The position numbers were made by a program, and so were the translations under genes. Below the pieces are notes generated by a model, which had not been told where the DNA came from, ran no database searches, and saw only the letters and a list, made by a program, of their open reading frames with translations. Of a stretch of DNA of 64,000 nt, positions 16,927-26,926 are shown in pieces (position 1 is the first letter of the stretch; every line of letters begins with the position of its first letter). Source of the DNA: Promethearchaeota archaeon. Its GTDB lineage: Archaea; Asgardarchaeota; Lokiarchaeia; Sigynarchaeales; SOKP01. The DNA lies in the NCBI GenBank assembly GCA_019057775.1, contig JAHLWT010000207.1:1-64000 (forward strand). Direction: 5' to 3'.

Positions 16927-17388
16927 TTAGAAAATTAGGGAATTCAATAGTTTTTCAAGTAAAACACCTAAACTTTCTATTTCTTCTTGCTTAATTCCTT
17001 CACAGCATCCATTTACCATTGTTTCTAATGGAGGAGTCGAACTTTTTAATTTTTTCCCCTTTTCAGTAAGTTTCACGAGCATACTCCTTCGATCTGTTGG
17101 ATGAGATTCCCTAGTAACTAACTTTTTATTTTCCATGGTGTCAATAACCCCTGTGATTGTAGACCTAGAACAATCACAACCCTCGGCTAAATCCTTAAAT
17201 TGCCGTTCATCAGAACCCCATAATTCCCGTAATATAAAATGTTGAGTAGGCGTAAGTTCTAGTTTTTGAATATTATCTCGTTGTAGTTTTTCATACTTCT
17301 TATGGAGCTTATTGACTAATTCAAAAACATTAACTATGTCTTTGGCTTCGCAGGAACAATCACACGATTCAAGAGGTTCTTCGTTCAT
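16927..17388 (-). CDS. Cys-rich MarR-family transcriptional regulator
   Basis: 153-residue MarR protein: helix 1 with conserved LxxxHKKY, LTPTQHFILREL, recognition region FKDLAEGCDCSRSTITGVIDTM, and wing ESHPTDRRSMLVKLTEKG. Unusual Cys sets: C9, C11 and C13 at the N-terminus, C71 and C73 just before the recognition helix and C128-C129 in the C-terminal helix. These suggest sensing of metal or thiol-reactive compounds. Its own upstream region carries the same TAGTTAG dyad found before the mini-protein, so autoregulation is likely. Confidence 0.85.
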   Translation of the reverse strand: MNEEPLESCDCSCEAKDIVNVFELVNKLHKKYEKLQRDNIQKLELTPTQHFILRELWGSDERQFKDLAEGCDCSRSTITGVIDTMENKKLVTRESHPTDRRSMLVKLTEKGKKLKSSTPPLETMVNGCCEGIKQEEIESLGVLLEKLLNSLIF

Positions 17389-17423
17389 AATAATTAGGTA
17401 ATTAATAATTTATCTTATAATAA

Positions 17424-17441
17424 TAGTTAGGATCCTAATTA
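17424..17441. promoter_or_regulatory. palindromic operator upstream of the MarR gene
   Basis: TAGTTAG-GATC-CTAATTA, the same dyad as the two sites at 16864-16904 with one mismatch in the right arm. Placed 36-53 nt upstream of the marR start, consistent with autoregulation. Confidence 0.65.
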
Positions 17442-17509
17442 TTTAAATTTTGATAAATAAATTGAAAAGTTTAAAGGTATATCTTAAAACATATATGAAA
17501 CTAATCAAT

Positions 17510-19237
17510 TCATTCTAATGGTTCTTCAATTCTTTTCCAAAAGTTTTTGAACTCTTCTTTTGCAAAAGACACTTTTAAATCTAAAGGATTGGATTGGATT
17601 TCTCTAAAGAATGAAGGAAAGTCATTACTGTCTTGAGTTAATCCTGCTTTTTCATTAAATTCTAATTCTGTTATTATTATTTTTTTACCTATATTGATAA
17701 CATCACTTCTACTTAAATTAGTCCCATACATTGCATTAATAGCATCAGCTATAATATTCATATTCTCATAAGAAGGACCAATAAAATAGCAACAACCCAT
17801 AGAATCTAAAACAGCAGTATAAATTTGTAATTCATATGATAACTCAAGTTTTCCTTTATTTTCAGTAAGTTCTCCATAATCCTTGCCTGAGCGTGCAGTT
17901 CTTCCTGCAATCGCAGCTCCAGCTGTATGATCAGCACCCATCGGAGATGTTGCATACGTGACACTCATTGCTTTGAAGACTCGTGGTTCATAACCTGAAA
18001 TTCCTTGACCTTTCACCTGAGGAATTCTTTTAGCATTGAATTTTTCTCCTAAATAACATACTCCGTTTCCATATAATTTCCCTTTATCTGAGCCTTTCTT
18101 TATTTCTCCTAAGATTTCAAATACCGTTTCAGCATCACCCCAAGCCACTTCTCCACAATCCATAGCAACTCCCATTGTAACACCAAATTCAATTGTATCT
18201 ATACCAGCATCATCGCATAAATGATCGATTTTAGCCACATGGTCTAGGTTATCAATTAGAAGATTAGAACCATTGGCAAAGATTGTTTCGTATTCAAAAC
18301 TTGAAGTTAGGTGATTTCCATCTTCATCTAATATGACGTTTGAGCATTTAATAACACAAGTGGGATTGCAAGAGACTTGTTTTCTCCCTTTTCGAGCAAT
18401 TACTAACTCGTGGAGCCTCTCTCCTGAAATTTCCATCGCTTTATCAAATGAACCCATTCGGAAATTTTTAGTAGGTAATCCCCCTAGTACACTCATCCCT
18501 CTTACCATGTTAGGGGTTCCATAAATTGAGAAATTTCGTTTAGTTTCAGCCAAGTTTTTCGCAAATGGTTTTGAAGTTTCTCTGAATTTTTTAATATCGT
18601 GAAGCTTAACTTTTGAACTCTTGGTTGGAATAATAACAATAGCCTTAATTCCTTTAGAACCCATGACTGCTCCTAAACCTCCTCGAGCTGCGTGCCTACT
18701 GGGATATCCCTCTAAATCATTTGCCGCAACACTCGCAGCTTTCATCAAAAATTCACCAGCAGGACCTATTGAATAAATACCAACATTCTCTCCATATTTT
18801 TCTCTCAGATTTGAGTGGAGCTCATAATTTCCAAATCCTTTATACATCTCAGCAGATTCAAATTTTATACCTTCATCATCAATTACTATGAGTTTTAAAG
18901 ATGTAAATTTCCCTTCCAAAACTAAAGCTCTTAAACCATGAAGGGCTAACATCATGGCTGGACGTCCCCCCGCGTTTGCTTCTTTAATGCCATTTGTTAA
19001 AGGACTCTTTGCACCTACAGAAGTTCGACCAGAATTAGGAAAAGGGCTTCCAGCTAATAAACCATTAGCAATAATTAATTTATTTTCTTCACCCAATGGA
19101 TCAGATAGAGGGGGAATTTCATCATGAACAATTTGAGACGTTAAACCACGCGCTCCTAGGAGGTAAAATTTTGAATCTTTAGTTATTTCTTCATACTCAA
19201 TAGATTCCTTTTCGACATTAAATCTTGCTATTCTCAT
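17510..19237 (-). CDS. aldehyde ferredoxin oxidoreductase-like (tungsten/molybdopterin) enzyme
   Basis: Start placed at ATG 19237 (MRIARFNVEKE), where the family sequence begins; a longer open frame upstream lacks family features. About 575 residues, close to AOR length. N-terminal AOR features: LLGARGLTSQIVHDEIPP, GLLAGSPFPNSGRTSVGAKSP and the ARGGLGAVMGSKGIKAI pterin/nucleotide region. Cluster cysteines C290, C294 and C298 have spacing CxxxCxxxC rather than the usual CxxCxxxC; a late GCCYFIG provides the fourth. Oxidises aldehydes with ferredoxin in characterised members; the substrate here is unknown. An Fe-S protein gene lies immediately upstream on the same strand. Confidence 0.8.
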   Translation of the reverse strand: MRIARFNVEKESIEYEEITKDSKFYLLGARGLTSQIVHDEIPPLSDPLGEENKLIIANGLLAGSPFPNSGRTSVGAKSPLTNGIKEANAGGRPAMMLALHGLRALVLEGKFTSLKLIVIDDEGIKFESAEMYKGFGNYELHSNLREKYGENVGIYSIGPAGEFLMKAASVAANDLEGYPSRHAARGGLGAVMGSKGIKAIVIIPTKSSKVKLHDIKKFRETSKPFAKNLAETKRNFSIYGTPNMVRGMSVLGGLPTKNFRMGSFDKAMEISGERLHELVIARKGRKQVSCNPTCVIKCSNVILDEDGNHLTSSFEYETIFANGSNLLIDNLDHVAKIDHLCDDAGIDTIEFGVTMGVAMDCGEVAWGDAETVFEILGEIKKGSDKGKLYGNGVCYLGEKFNAKRIPQVKGQGISGYEPRVFKAMSVTYATSPMGADHTAGAAIAGRTARSGKDYGELTENKGKLELSYELQIYTAVLDSMGCCYFIGPSYENMNIIADAINAMYGTNLSRSDVINIGKKIIITELEFNEKAGLTQDSNDFPSFFREIQSNPLDLKVSFAKEEFKNFWKRIEEPLE

Positions 19238-19455
19238 AATCTTACTATAATTAATGACATTATTTAAAAAATACATTACTTTTTTTTTTAAAAAATTATA
19301 TGCTTTAATTACCTCGATATCACCAGAACATCTTGAAAATAAGAATTCTCTTTTTGAAATCAATGATATTTAGAATATTTCAAAAAGATCAGCTTTAGCA
19401 TAGTAAGAATCTTTAAAATTAGTTAATTAAATATTCTTATACTTTTTTTAATCTT

Positions 19456-20589
19456 TTATTTAATACTTTTTATCTTGCCGTAGTTTTTATCGACTTTTCT
19501 CTTTTCCTTAAGAAATACCTTTCTCTTTGCAATGGCTTGATACAGTTCTGTAAAACTTTCAGGGGGTATAGTTTCATTTGGTTTTTTTATTAATTTGCGT
19601 GCATTCTCGGGACAAGTGGGGACGCAAACACCACATCCTATACAATATCCTAAGTTAACTTCGCTAATTCCGTTTTCATTGATTGAATTCGCTTCCATAT
19701 GGCAATTAGTGATGCATTCAGCGCATCCTGAACACAAATCTTTGTCAACTGCTACAAAAAAATTTGAATTGATATATTGGGCGGGATTTGTATATTTTTT
19801 AAGATTTTCAAGAACAAAACACGAACATCCGCAACAGCAGCAAATCATAAAAGGTTTCTGAGCATTACTCGGGCTTATGACCATCCCTTTTTCTTGTCCC
19901 ATCCGTAACACTCCAAGTGCTTCCTCTTTTGTAATCTCACGACCTTGTTCCAGATAAATCCGTGGATTCGCACCAATAGTAATGCATGTTTCCATTGGAT
20001 GGTCACAACCACTTCCTTTAACTGCTTTTGATTGCCTACATATACAAGGGCTTAAATAGATCGTCTGATCAACATTTTCTATAATTGCTTTAATTTCATC
20101 GAAATTAGAAATATTATATTCTAAACTAATGCTTTTTTCTATAGGGATGGTTCTCATTTGTAAAATACCATTTTCGAACATTGTAGACATGAAACCTTCA
20201 TCCAGGTATTGGTAAAAATCATTTACAAATTCTTTTGTCAGACGGTCTATTTGATAATCATAAAACCCTGCAATTAGAAAAGCGATAGAATAATAATTTG
20301 TTCCATCTCTTCTACGAATCCAATTTATGGATCCCTTTTTTGCCATTGTTAAAAGGGCTTCAGAGAATTGCTCTAAGGTCCAACCTTTCTTTTTAAAGGG
20401 GCGAAAAAGTGCCTTTGCTTCTTGGGGAATAATCTTCAGCTTTAAAGCAATTTCAGCTTCTTGAGGTGTAAATAAATGTTTTAGAATCCTAATTTCTACA
20501 CCAGATTCCGTCTCAGGATAATCAACTGGAAGAGAATCTAAATATATCTGAAGCTTTCGATATACTTCATCTTCACTTTTAGAATTCAT
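19456..20589 (-). CDS. multi-cluster 4Fe-4S ferredoxin-domain protein
   Basis: 377 residues. The C-terminal part has two 4Fe-4S ferredoxin motifs, CSGCAECITNC (286-296) and CIGCGVCVPTC (316-326), each followed by the usual late motif. Before them come C182/C184/C195/C202 (CICRQ...CDHPMETC) and a striking CCCCGCSC run (250-257), which look like further metal sites. The N-terminal 170 residues resemble a winged-helix/adaptor segment found in similar archaeal Fe-S proteins. Co-directional with the AOR-like gene, so it may be its electron partner; that is inference. Confidence 0.75.
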   Translation of the reverse strand: MNSKSEDEVYRKLQIYLDSLPVDYPETESGVEIRILKHLFTPQEAEIALKLKIIPQEAKALFRPFKKKGWTLEQFSEALLTMAKKGSINWIRRRDGTNYYSIAFLIAGFYDYQIDRLTKEFVNDFYQYLDEGFMSTMFENGILQMRTIPIEKSISLEYNISNFDEIKAIIENVDQTIYLSPCICRQSKAVKGSGCDHPMETCITIGANPRIYLEQGREITKEEALGVLRMGQEKGMVISPSNAQKPFMICCCCGCSCFVLENLKKYTNPAQYINSNFFVAVDKDLCSGCAECITNCHMEANSINENGISEVNLGYCIGCGVCVPTCPENARKLIKKPNETIPPESFTELYQAIAKRKVFLKEKRKVDKNYGKIKSIK

Positions 20590-20977
20590 AGACTACAATA
20601 TTTATAATACAATATATAATTATTTAGAAATTTCTCAATATAATTTTATATTCTACTTTTAGTAAATAAGATTCCTAAATTCAATCCAAATATAATCAAT
20701 CTTTAAACCATTTGGTTAAAAATTTTTTTTTTGTTCAAATAAACATTTTATTGAAATTAGTCGTTTTTTCTGAAAAAAATAAAGGTAGAATAACTTATCT
20801 TACTATTTTTATATAACAAATTTCAATAAAAAAAATAAAAAAAAAATATTTCATCCAAACATTTAAAAGTGTAACTGGGATCATATATTCTTATTATAGT
20901 CTCACAACATCTAATTTTTTCATATCGATTTTTTAATATGAATATTATCTTCATTAAAAGCGCATTTGGGGAATAAA
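20590..20977. other. divergent AT-rich intergenic region
   Basis: Lies between the Fe-S protein (minus) and TFB (plus) starts. No credible coding frame. TATA-like stretches near 20800-20820 (TTTTTATATAAC) and near 20600-20620 could be the divergent promoters. A run of A residues (20827-20850) is the only other marked feature. Confidence 0.4.
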
Positions 20978-21901
20978 ATGAATAGTAATTATCGTAATCT
21001 TCTAAAAAATAACGATCCACAGATGGAAAATCAAAACTCAAACTGTTGTGGTAATCCTTTTATTGAGTCACGAGATGGTAATGAAATCTGCATAAATTGC
21101 GGTTTGATATTTGAAAGGACTTTTGTTGGAAATGAGAGAAGAGCATACACAGTTGAAGAAATACAAACTCGCAGAAGAACAGAACCTCGATGGCGCGACT
21201 TTGGACCCAGAACAATGTTGCCGAACACTAAAACAGATAGTAAAGGGAAGAGTATAGGGCCTCGTGAACAAGCTCTTTTTTCTCGACTCTCAAAAATTCA
21301 AAACTCGTTAATTTCTAGTATTGAGAGAAATTTCTGGGAAGCAAAACCAAAATTAAAAATGCTTACTTCTAAATTAAATATACCAGAATATATTGCCGAA
21401 ACAGCCTGGAAGATTTATAGTATTGTAGCAAAAAAGAAGTTAACTATGGGTAGATCAATTAATGGGTTTATCTCTGGATCTTTATATGCTGCTATTAGGG
21501 TTCATGATTTTCCTCGTTTGTTAGATGAAGTATGTGAAGCATCATTAACTCCTAGGAGAACTGTACATAGAAGTCTAGCCATGATAATTAGAGAAGTGCT
21601 GCCGGATTTAAAACTCCGATATCAACCTATTACCGCTGAAATCCTAGTTTTCCGTTTTGGAAATGAACTCTCATTACCGATCCAAATTCAAAAAAATGCA
21701 ATAAATATGCTCAGAGACGCTTCAAAAAAAGGCTTAAAGCGAACTGGTAAAGACCCAAAGGGTTTAGCGGCAGCCTGCATTTACATAGCGGCTAAAAATG
21801 GGGCAATTAGAAAGACCCAGTCGCGGGTAGCAAATATAGCTAAGATCACAGAGGTAACGCTTCGGAGCCGAGCCAAACAGATTAAGAACAAGCTTATTTA
21901 A
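20978..21901 (+). CDS. tfb: transcription initiation factor TFB (TFIIB homologue)
   Basis: ATG 20978 gives 307 residues. N-terminal zinc ribbon with C23, C24, C38 and C41, then the B-reader region (RTEPRWRDFGPRTM), then two cyclin repeats (about 100-195 and 200-300), the second ending EVTLRSRAKQI like other TFBs. The first Cys pair is adjacent (CC) instead of CxxC, so the zinc site may be rearranged. Recruits RNA polymerase to TBP/TATA complexes. A second, very divergent TFB-like gene lies at 22690. Confidence 0.9.
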   Translation: MNSNYRNLLKNNDPQMENQNSNCCGNPFIESRDGNEICINCGLIFERTFVGNERRAYTVEEIQTRRRTEPRWRDFGPRTMLPNTKTDSKGKSIGPREQALFSRLSKIQNSLISSIERNFWEAKPKLKMLTSKLNIPEYIAETAWKIYSIVAKKKLTMGRSINGFISGSLYAAIRVHDFPRLLDEVCEASLTPRRTVHRSLAMIIREVLPDLKLRYQPITAEILVFRFGNELSLPIQIQKNAINMLRDASKKGLKRTGKDPKGLAAACIYIAAKNGAIRKTQSRVANIAKITEVTLRSRAKQIKNKLI

Positions 21902-21923
21902 AAGGATTTTCCATATCCAGATA

Positions 21924-21943
21924 TTTTTTTTTATTTTTTTTTT
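21924..21943 (+). terminator. T-rich terminator after tfb
   Basis: Two T runs separated by one A (9 T, A, 10 T) on the + strand just past the tfb stop at 21901. Confidence 0.45.
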
Positions 21944-21967
21944 ACCTTACTTTTACTATTACTTTTT

Positions 21968-22534
21968 CTATGAGCTTGTTGAACTCTCTTGATTTTCTTG
22001 CAAGAGTGTATATTTTATACCAATTGCAGTTATAGATAGAGCTCCAATCATAAAACAACAATCCGCTGAAATAAAGAAAACCCAGAAAATTCCTGGCATT
22101 AAGGGGGTAATATAAAGATCGTAAAGAGCCTTTTGAAATTTAATAGTACCAGATGTAGTAGTTAATTTAACTTTGCCTAATAGAACTAAATAATTCAACT
22201 TAATCAATCCGGCTATTAATATTACCATGCCAATGACAACCATATATTGTGCTAAAGCGCGGCTTTTAATTTTATTACTTTTAGATATTTTATAGAGAAA
22301 TAAGCCAACTAATAAGAAACAAACCATAGAAACGTTCAAAAATATCCATAAAATGGTCCCTGCTAGCGGAATTATACTTCCTGAATAGATAAACTCAACG
22401 AGAAGTATAGAATTACCCCCAAAATTGAACTCTGTGAAATTGAAGAGAATTATATAAGCAATTTCTAATATAGAGATAACAATAAATACTAAGGAAATAA
22501 TTTCAAGAAATTTTAACACTTTTTTGTATTCCAT
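21968..22534 (-). CDS. four-helix membrane protein (188 aa)
   Basis: Starts at ATG 22534 (MEYKKVLKFLEI). Four clear transmembrane segments at about residues 9-30, 58-82, 92-118 and 148-172, with a polar loop KLTTTSGTIKFQKALYDLY before the last. A Cys pair (ADCCFM) lies in the last helix. No family recognised. Convergent with tfb and divergent from the TFB-like gene at 22690. Confidence 0.65.
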   Translation of the reverse strand: MEYKKVLKFLEIISLVFIVISILEIAYIILFNFTEFNFGGNSILLVEFIYSGSIIPLAGTILWIFLNVSMVCFLLVGLFLYKISKSNKIKSRALAQYMVVIGMVILIAGLIKLNYLVLLGKVKLTTTSGTIKFQKALYDLYITPLMPGIFWVFFISADCCFMIGALSITAIGIKYTLLQENQESSTSS

Positions 22535-22689
22535 CGTAAATCCACCGTTTTTTTAAAAAGAGAAGAAAATTATTTATTCAATTGTTTTTTTACTTATTAT
22601 TGTTTTTGAACTTTAATAAAAATTTTTAATATTATTGAATTTTTAAGAATTTAATTTTATAAGAAATAAATCATAAATAATTAACTCCT

Positions 22690-23694
22690 TTGACGAGTAA
22701 AAAGACTTCCGATTCAGAGAATTCAATTTGCTATCATAACTTTAAAAGAAAAGGCAAGAGATTCATTTGTCAGATATGTAAAAAAGAAATCAGCCTACGA
22801 GCTTATTACAGAATTAGAGATATAAAGGATAAAAATCTAGAGAAAGACTTATCCTTCGAAGAAACGGTTCCACTTAGTGGAATTTTTCCTAATTCCCAAA
22901 AGGATTATGAGCGTAATATTCGAATAAGTGATTCAAAGGCACTCCAAGATCCAGTAATAAAAGAGAAGTATATACGTATAAAAACTTTAGAGAAATGGTT
23001 TAGAGATTATAAATCTGATTTCGGTGAGCAAAAGAAAACTATAGAATTATTGAAAAGTCATGGGATTGGGTTAGATATTAATGACGTGAAGTTTAAGGAG
23101 ATTAAGAAGATATATATTAAATACAATAAATACCATCGGAAATCTTATCAGAATGCTGTTATAATCTTTCTTGCTATTGTTTGGATGGAAATAAAGGATA
23201 CTACAAATATACGTATTGAAGAATTCATTAATATCTCGCAGGAATTAGGACACAAAATAAATAAAAAGATGTTAAATAATGCGATGTTAAAAATTAAGCG
23301 AACAGAAAAAATGTTAAACAAGAGCTCTGTAAATTTAGAACAAGAAATTAAAGATAGGATAAAAATCGTCTTTCAAAAAGATGTTAATAATATACCTTAT
23401 GAGAAAATCCAAGAACATTTTACGGATAAATTCCAATTTGAAAAATTGAGGATTGATATGTTGTTATTAGCTGATAAGATTCTCAAGCTTATAGCATATG
23501 AGAATATCCAAAATCTTAATTATAAAGCCTTTACAGCGGGTTTAATTTACTATATAGGACAAACTCTTGATAATAAAAAAATCTTTACTCAAAGCTTAAT
23601 TGAAAGTGCTACCAAATTTTCTAGCACAACTATCAGAAAAAAGTTCAATGTATTAAAAAAAATTTTAGGAGATCCTCACAAATTCAATATCTGA
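22690..23694 (+). CDS. divergent TFB/TFIIB-like protein
   Basis: 334 residues. A short zinc ribbon (C14, H16, C27, C30 in CYHNFKRKGKRFICQIC), then a segment with a B-reader/linker look, then two all-helical repeats with cyclin-box character: about 155-225 and 245-330, the latter ending ATKFSSTTIRKKFNVLKKIL, the equivalent of the TFB ...VTEVTIRNRYKEL end. Sequence identity to the tfb gene 790 bp upstream is low. I infer an alternative, perhaps specialised, TFB; degenerate TFB paralogues are known in archaea. TTG start at 22690. Confidence 0.6.
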   Translation: MTSKKTSDSENSICYHNFKRKGKRFICQICKKEISLRAYYRIRDIKDKNLEKDLSFEETVPLSGIFPNSQKDYERNIRISDSKALQDPVIKEKYIRIKTLEKWFRDYKSDFGEQKKTIELLKSHGIGLDINDVKFKEIKKIYIKYNKYHRKSYQNAVIIFLAIVWMEIKDTTNIRIEEFINISQELGHKINKKMLNNAMLKIKRTEKMLNKSSVNLEQEIKDRIKIVFQKDVNNIPYEKIQEHFTDKFQFEKLRIDMLLLADKILKLIAYENIQNLNYKAFTAGLIYYIGQTLDNKKIFTQSLIESATKFSSTTIRKKFNVLKKILGDPHKFNI

Positions 23695-23800
23695 ACAAAG
23701 GAAATTATATTTCAAATTTTAATGTAAAATGTAAGCTTAAAAGGTATAAAACCATATTTATAATTATTTAAATAATCATAGTCGCTAAACCTTAACAATA

Positions 23801-26659
23801 ATGTCATCAGTAAAGCCAAGCGTAGGATATTATCACGAGACGATTAAAGAATTAATCAAAACCTTTGAAACTGATCCTGACATTGGTTTAGTTGATGATG
23901 TAGTTCAAAATAGATTAGAGGAGTATGGTGTTAATGAACTACCAAAGGTCTCTAAGAGTATTATTCGAATCTATATATATCCTCTCTTTAACTTCTTAAT
24001 AATGATCTTACTTATAACAGGAGTTATAATTGTGATTTTGGGGAAAGGGGATACCCAAATTATTACTTTTACTGTCGTTATTATAAATTCAATAACTGCG
24101 ATAATTCAACAGTTTAGAGCCCAAAAAGCATTAGAGTCTCTAAGAGAAATCTCCGCTTTAAAAACAACAGTAATCCGCAATGGAAAAGAATTTGAGATTG
24201 CAGCGAGAGATTTGATTCCAGGAGATATTGTTCTATTAAACCAAGGAGATAAAGTCCCGGCTGATGGAAGAATTATTGAGCAGATGAATTTGAGTGTTGA
24301 CGAAGCACCCCTTACTGGAGAAAGCGAACCCGTTGATAAAATTACTGATGCTTTAGAGAAAAAAGAAATAAACATACAAGGTCAAGCCAATATGGTGTTT
24401 ATGGGAACCCATATTCAAACGGGAAGAGCTAAGGAGCTAATAACTGGAACCGGTGTTAACACCGAAATTGGAAAGATTTCTCAGACGTTAAATGAAATGG
24501 GTAGTATAGAAGATATCCCTCTAACTCGGAAGTTAAATCGCTTAGGATATATTCTTGGAATTATTGTAATAATAAATCTTATAATACTTATCATTTTCAA
24601 GCTTGCTATCCTAAATATTCAAGGGAATTTTGTACAAAATGAAATAATTGAAGCCATTTCGAATTCTATAATAAGAGCAATGAATATAATTCCCATTAAT
24701 CTACCACTTCTAAGCACATTAGTCCTTATTACAGGTGTGTTAAATATGGCTCAAATGGGGGTAATTATAAAGAATTTATCTGCCATTGAATCACTCGGGC
24801 GTGTCTCTGTTATTGCTTCAGATAAAACTGGAACAATCACTAAAAACGAGATGACTGTTGAAAAATTTTGGATAAGCGAACAAGAATATGATGTAACTGG
24901 CTCCGGATATGACGCAGAGGGACTTATTCTTAAAGAAGGCTTGCCAGTTGAATTGAACGAGAACAAAACGTTCTTAAAATTCATAAACTCAATTGTAATC
25001 AATAATAATGCAAAACTCACATATGAAGACGTAAAAGTAAAATTAAAAGATATAAAAGAAAAAGCAGTTAGAAGAGCACTTGGTTCACCCACTGAAGCTG
25101 CATTATTAGTCTTAACAGAAAAAACCGGATTATATCCTTATGATATAAAGAAAAGTTTCGAAATATTAAAAGAATTTTCCTTTAGTTCAGAAGTTAAAAG
25201 GATGACAACAGTATGTAAAACTCATGATGATAACCCTAAGATTTACGTTTTTTCAAAGGGAGCACCAGAAAGAATGCTAGAGATATCGTCTCAAATAGAA
25301 ATAAACGGAACTATGAAAAATCTCGACAAGAATTATAAAAGTATGTTATTAGATAAGATTAATGAACGAGCTATTCAGGGATTTAGAATTTTAGCAGTTG
25401 CGTATAAAACTGTCCTTAAAAGTGATGAATTAGAGAGGAAAAATATGGAGAAGGGATTGAATTTCTTAGGTTTTGTATCTATAATGGATCCTTCTCGACC
25501 GGGAGTTAAAGAATCTATTGAAAAATGTCGAACAGGTGGTGTTAAAGTGGTAATGGTGACTGGAGACCATCCTGCTACTGCTAAAACTATTGCCTCCGAT
25601 ATGGGCATTTATAGAGAGGGAGATTTAGTCTTTACAGGAGATAATTTAAAAGATTTACCCTTATCAGAATTTAATAAAACTACCGTATTTGCTCGTGTAG
25701 AGCCAACCGATAAAGAAATTATCGTAGAAAATTATCAAAAACAAGGATTAATATGTGCTATGACAGGAGACGGTATAAATGACGCTCCCGCATTAAAGTT
25801 GGCCAATGCCGGAATTGCGATGGGTATAACTGGCACCGATCTTGCAAAAGAAACGTCTGATATGGTCATTACAGATGATAACTTTTCCTCAATACAACAG
25901 GGAGTGAAAACAGGGAGAGGAATTTTCTCAAAAATCCGAACGATAATTTTCTTCTTTATATGTACAAATATAATGGAAGGTGTTCTATATTTTACGTTTG
26001 AAATCTTAGAATCTTTCATAGGATTTACCTTATTTGCTTCAAATTGGCAACATATCTATATTTTCGGAATAATGCATTCTTTACCTTCATTGGCGCTTGT
26101 TGTTGATACTCATCCTAAAGATGTTATGAAAGAACCCCCAAAAAATGAAGAACAATTACTAAATAGAAATCTGTGGATTTTATTACTAATACAAGCATTT
26201 CTAGGGGGATTAGGGATATTTCTCGCTTTAACACTTACACTCAATGGGACAGTCCCATTAAATATGTGGAATACCAATCCATCGTTAAGTTATATTCCTC
26301 TAGGATCAACTCAAATAGATTTAGTACATATGAAAGCAAGAACAATGTTTATTACTACAATATATATTTTTGAAGCTTTTTTCATTTGGACATTTCGTCG
26401 CCCCAATAAATCTGCCTATAAAAGCCTTAAGGAAGAAATGTGTTTAACTCTTTTATTCATATGTTTATTTGCATTAGGTATCCACGTTCTAATAGTTCTG
26501 TTTTCTTTCTCAGTAAATTCCACAATAACGGGATTAGAGTTAAATTTTATGTTCCTTAGTATTGAGGATTGGTTAATATGCATCGGTCTAGCCATGCCGG
26601 GAATACTAGGAGTCGAACTTGTAAAATTTTTCGCCAGAAGAAGAAAGATCTTTTTTTAA
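23801..26659 (+). CDS. P-type cation-transporting ATPase (P2-like) 1
   Basis: 952 residues with a full P-type layout: cation-ATPase N-domain, actuator motif LTGESEPV, phosphorylation site DKTGTITKN (D341), nucleotide domain with FSKGAPERM, hinge TGDGINDAPALK and about ten membrane helices. The fourth membrane helix has P298-I-N-L-P instead of the PEGLP of Ca2+/Na+ pumps or the PxxLP of proton pumps: the acidic ion ligand is Asn. The transported ion therefore cannot be assigned. A paralogue follows 267 bp downstream. Confidence 0.85.
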   Translation: MSSVKPSVGYYHETIKELIKTFETDPDIGLVDDVVQNRLEEYGVNELPKVSKSIIRIYIYPLFNFLIMILLITGVIIVILGKGDTQIITFTVVIINSITAIIQQFRAQKALESLREISALKTTVIRNGKEFEIAARDLIPGDIVLLNQGDKVPADGRIIEQMNLSVDEAPLTGESEPVDKITDALEKKEINIQGQANMVFMGTHIQTGRAKELITGTGVNTEIGKISQTLNEMGSIEDIPLTRKLNRLGYILGIIVIINLIILIIFKLAILNIQGNFVQNEIIEAISNSIIRAMNIIPINLPLLSTLVLITGVLNMAQMGVIIKNLSAIESLGRVSVIASDKTGTITKNEMTVEKFWISEQEYDVTGSGYDAEGLILKEGLPVELNENKTFLKFINSIVINNNAKLTYEDVKVKLKDIKEKAVRRALGSPTEAALLVLTEKTGLYPYDIKKSFEILKEFSFSSEVKRMTTVCKTHDDNPKIYVFSKGAPERMLEISSQIEINGTMKNLDKNYKSMLLDKINERAIQGFRILAVAYKTVLKSDELERKNMEKGLNFLGFVSIMDPSRPGVKESIEKCRTGGVKVVMVTGDHPATAKTIASDMGIYREGDLVFTGDNLKDLPLSEFNKTTVFARVEPTDKEIIVENYQKQGLICAMTGDGINDAPALKLANAGIAMGITGTDLAKETSDMVITDDNFSSIQQGVKTGRGIFSKIRTIIFFFICTNIMEGVLYFTFEILESFIGFTLFASNWQHIYIFGIMHSLPSLALVVDTHPKDVMKEPPKNEEQLLNRNLWILLLIQAFLGGLGIFLALTLTLNGTVPLNMWNTNPSLSYIPLGSTQIDLVHMKARTMFITTIYIFEAFFIWTFRRPNKSAYKSLKEEMCLTLLFICLFALGIHVLIVLFSFSVNSTITGLELNFMFLSIEDWLICIGLAMPGILGVELVKFFARRRKIFF

Positions 26660-26926
26660 TTAGATATATTCTTTCTTTTTCTAATTCATTTCCTTTTTTA
26701 CCTTTTTACCAATTTATCTCCTTGGATCATTTTATGACCTTTTTTTCAAGCAAAGCATCTCAAGTTTTGAAAAAAAACTTATTAGAAATATTAACTTCAT
26801 TTTTTTCCAATCAATAATTATGTTAAACTTAAAAACCATAATTATTATAGTCTATTTATTAGATTGATAAGAATTTCAAATTTAAATATCAATAAATTAA
26901 TTTATTAAAATTCGTGGGAAGTCACT

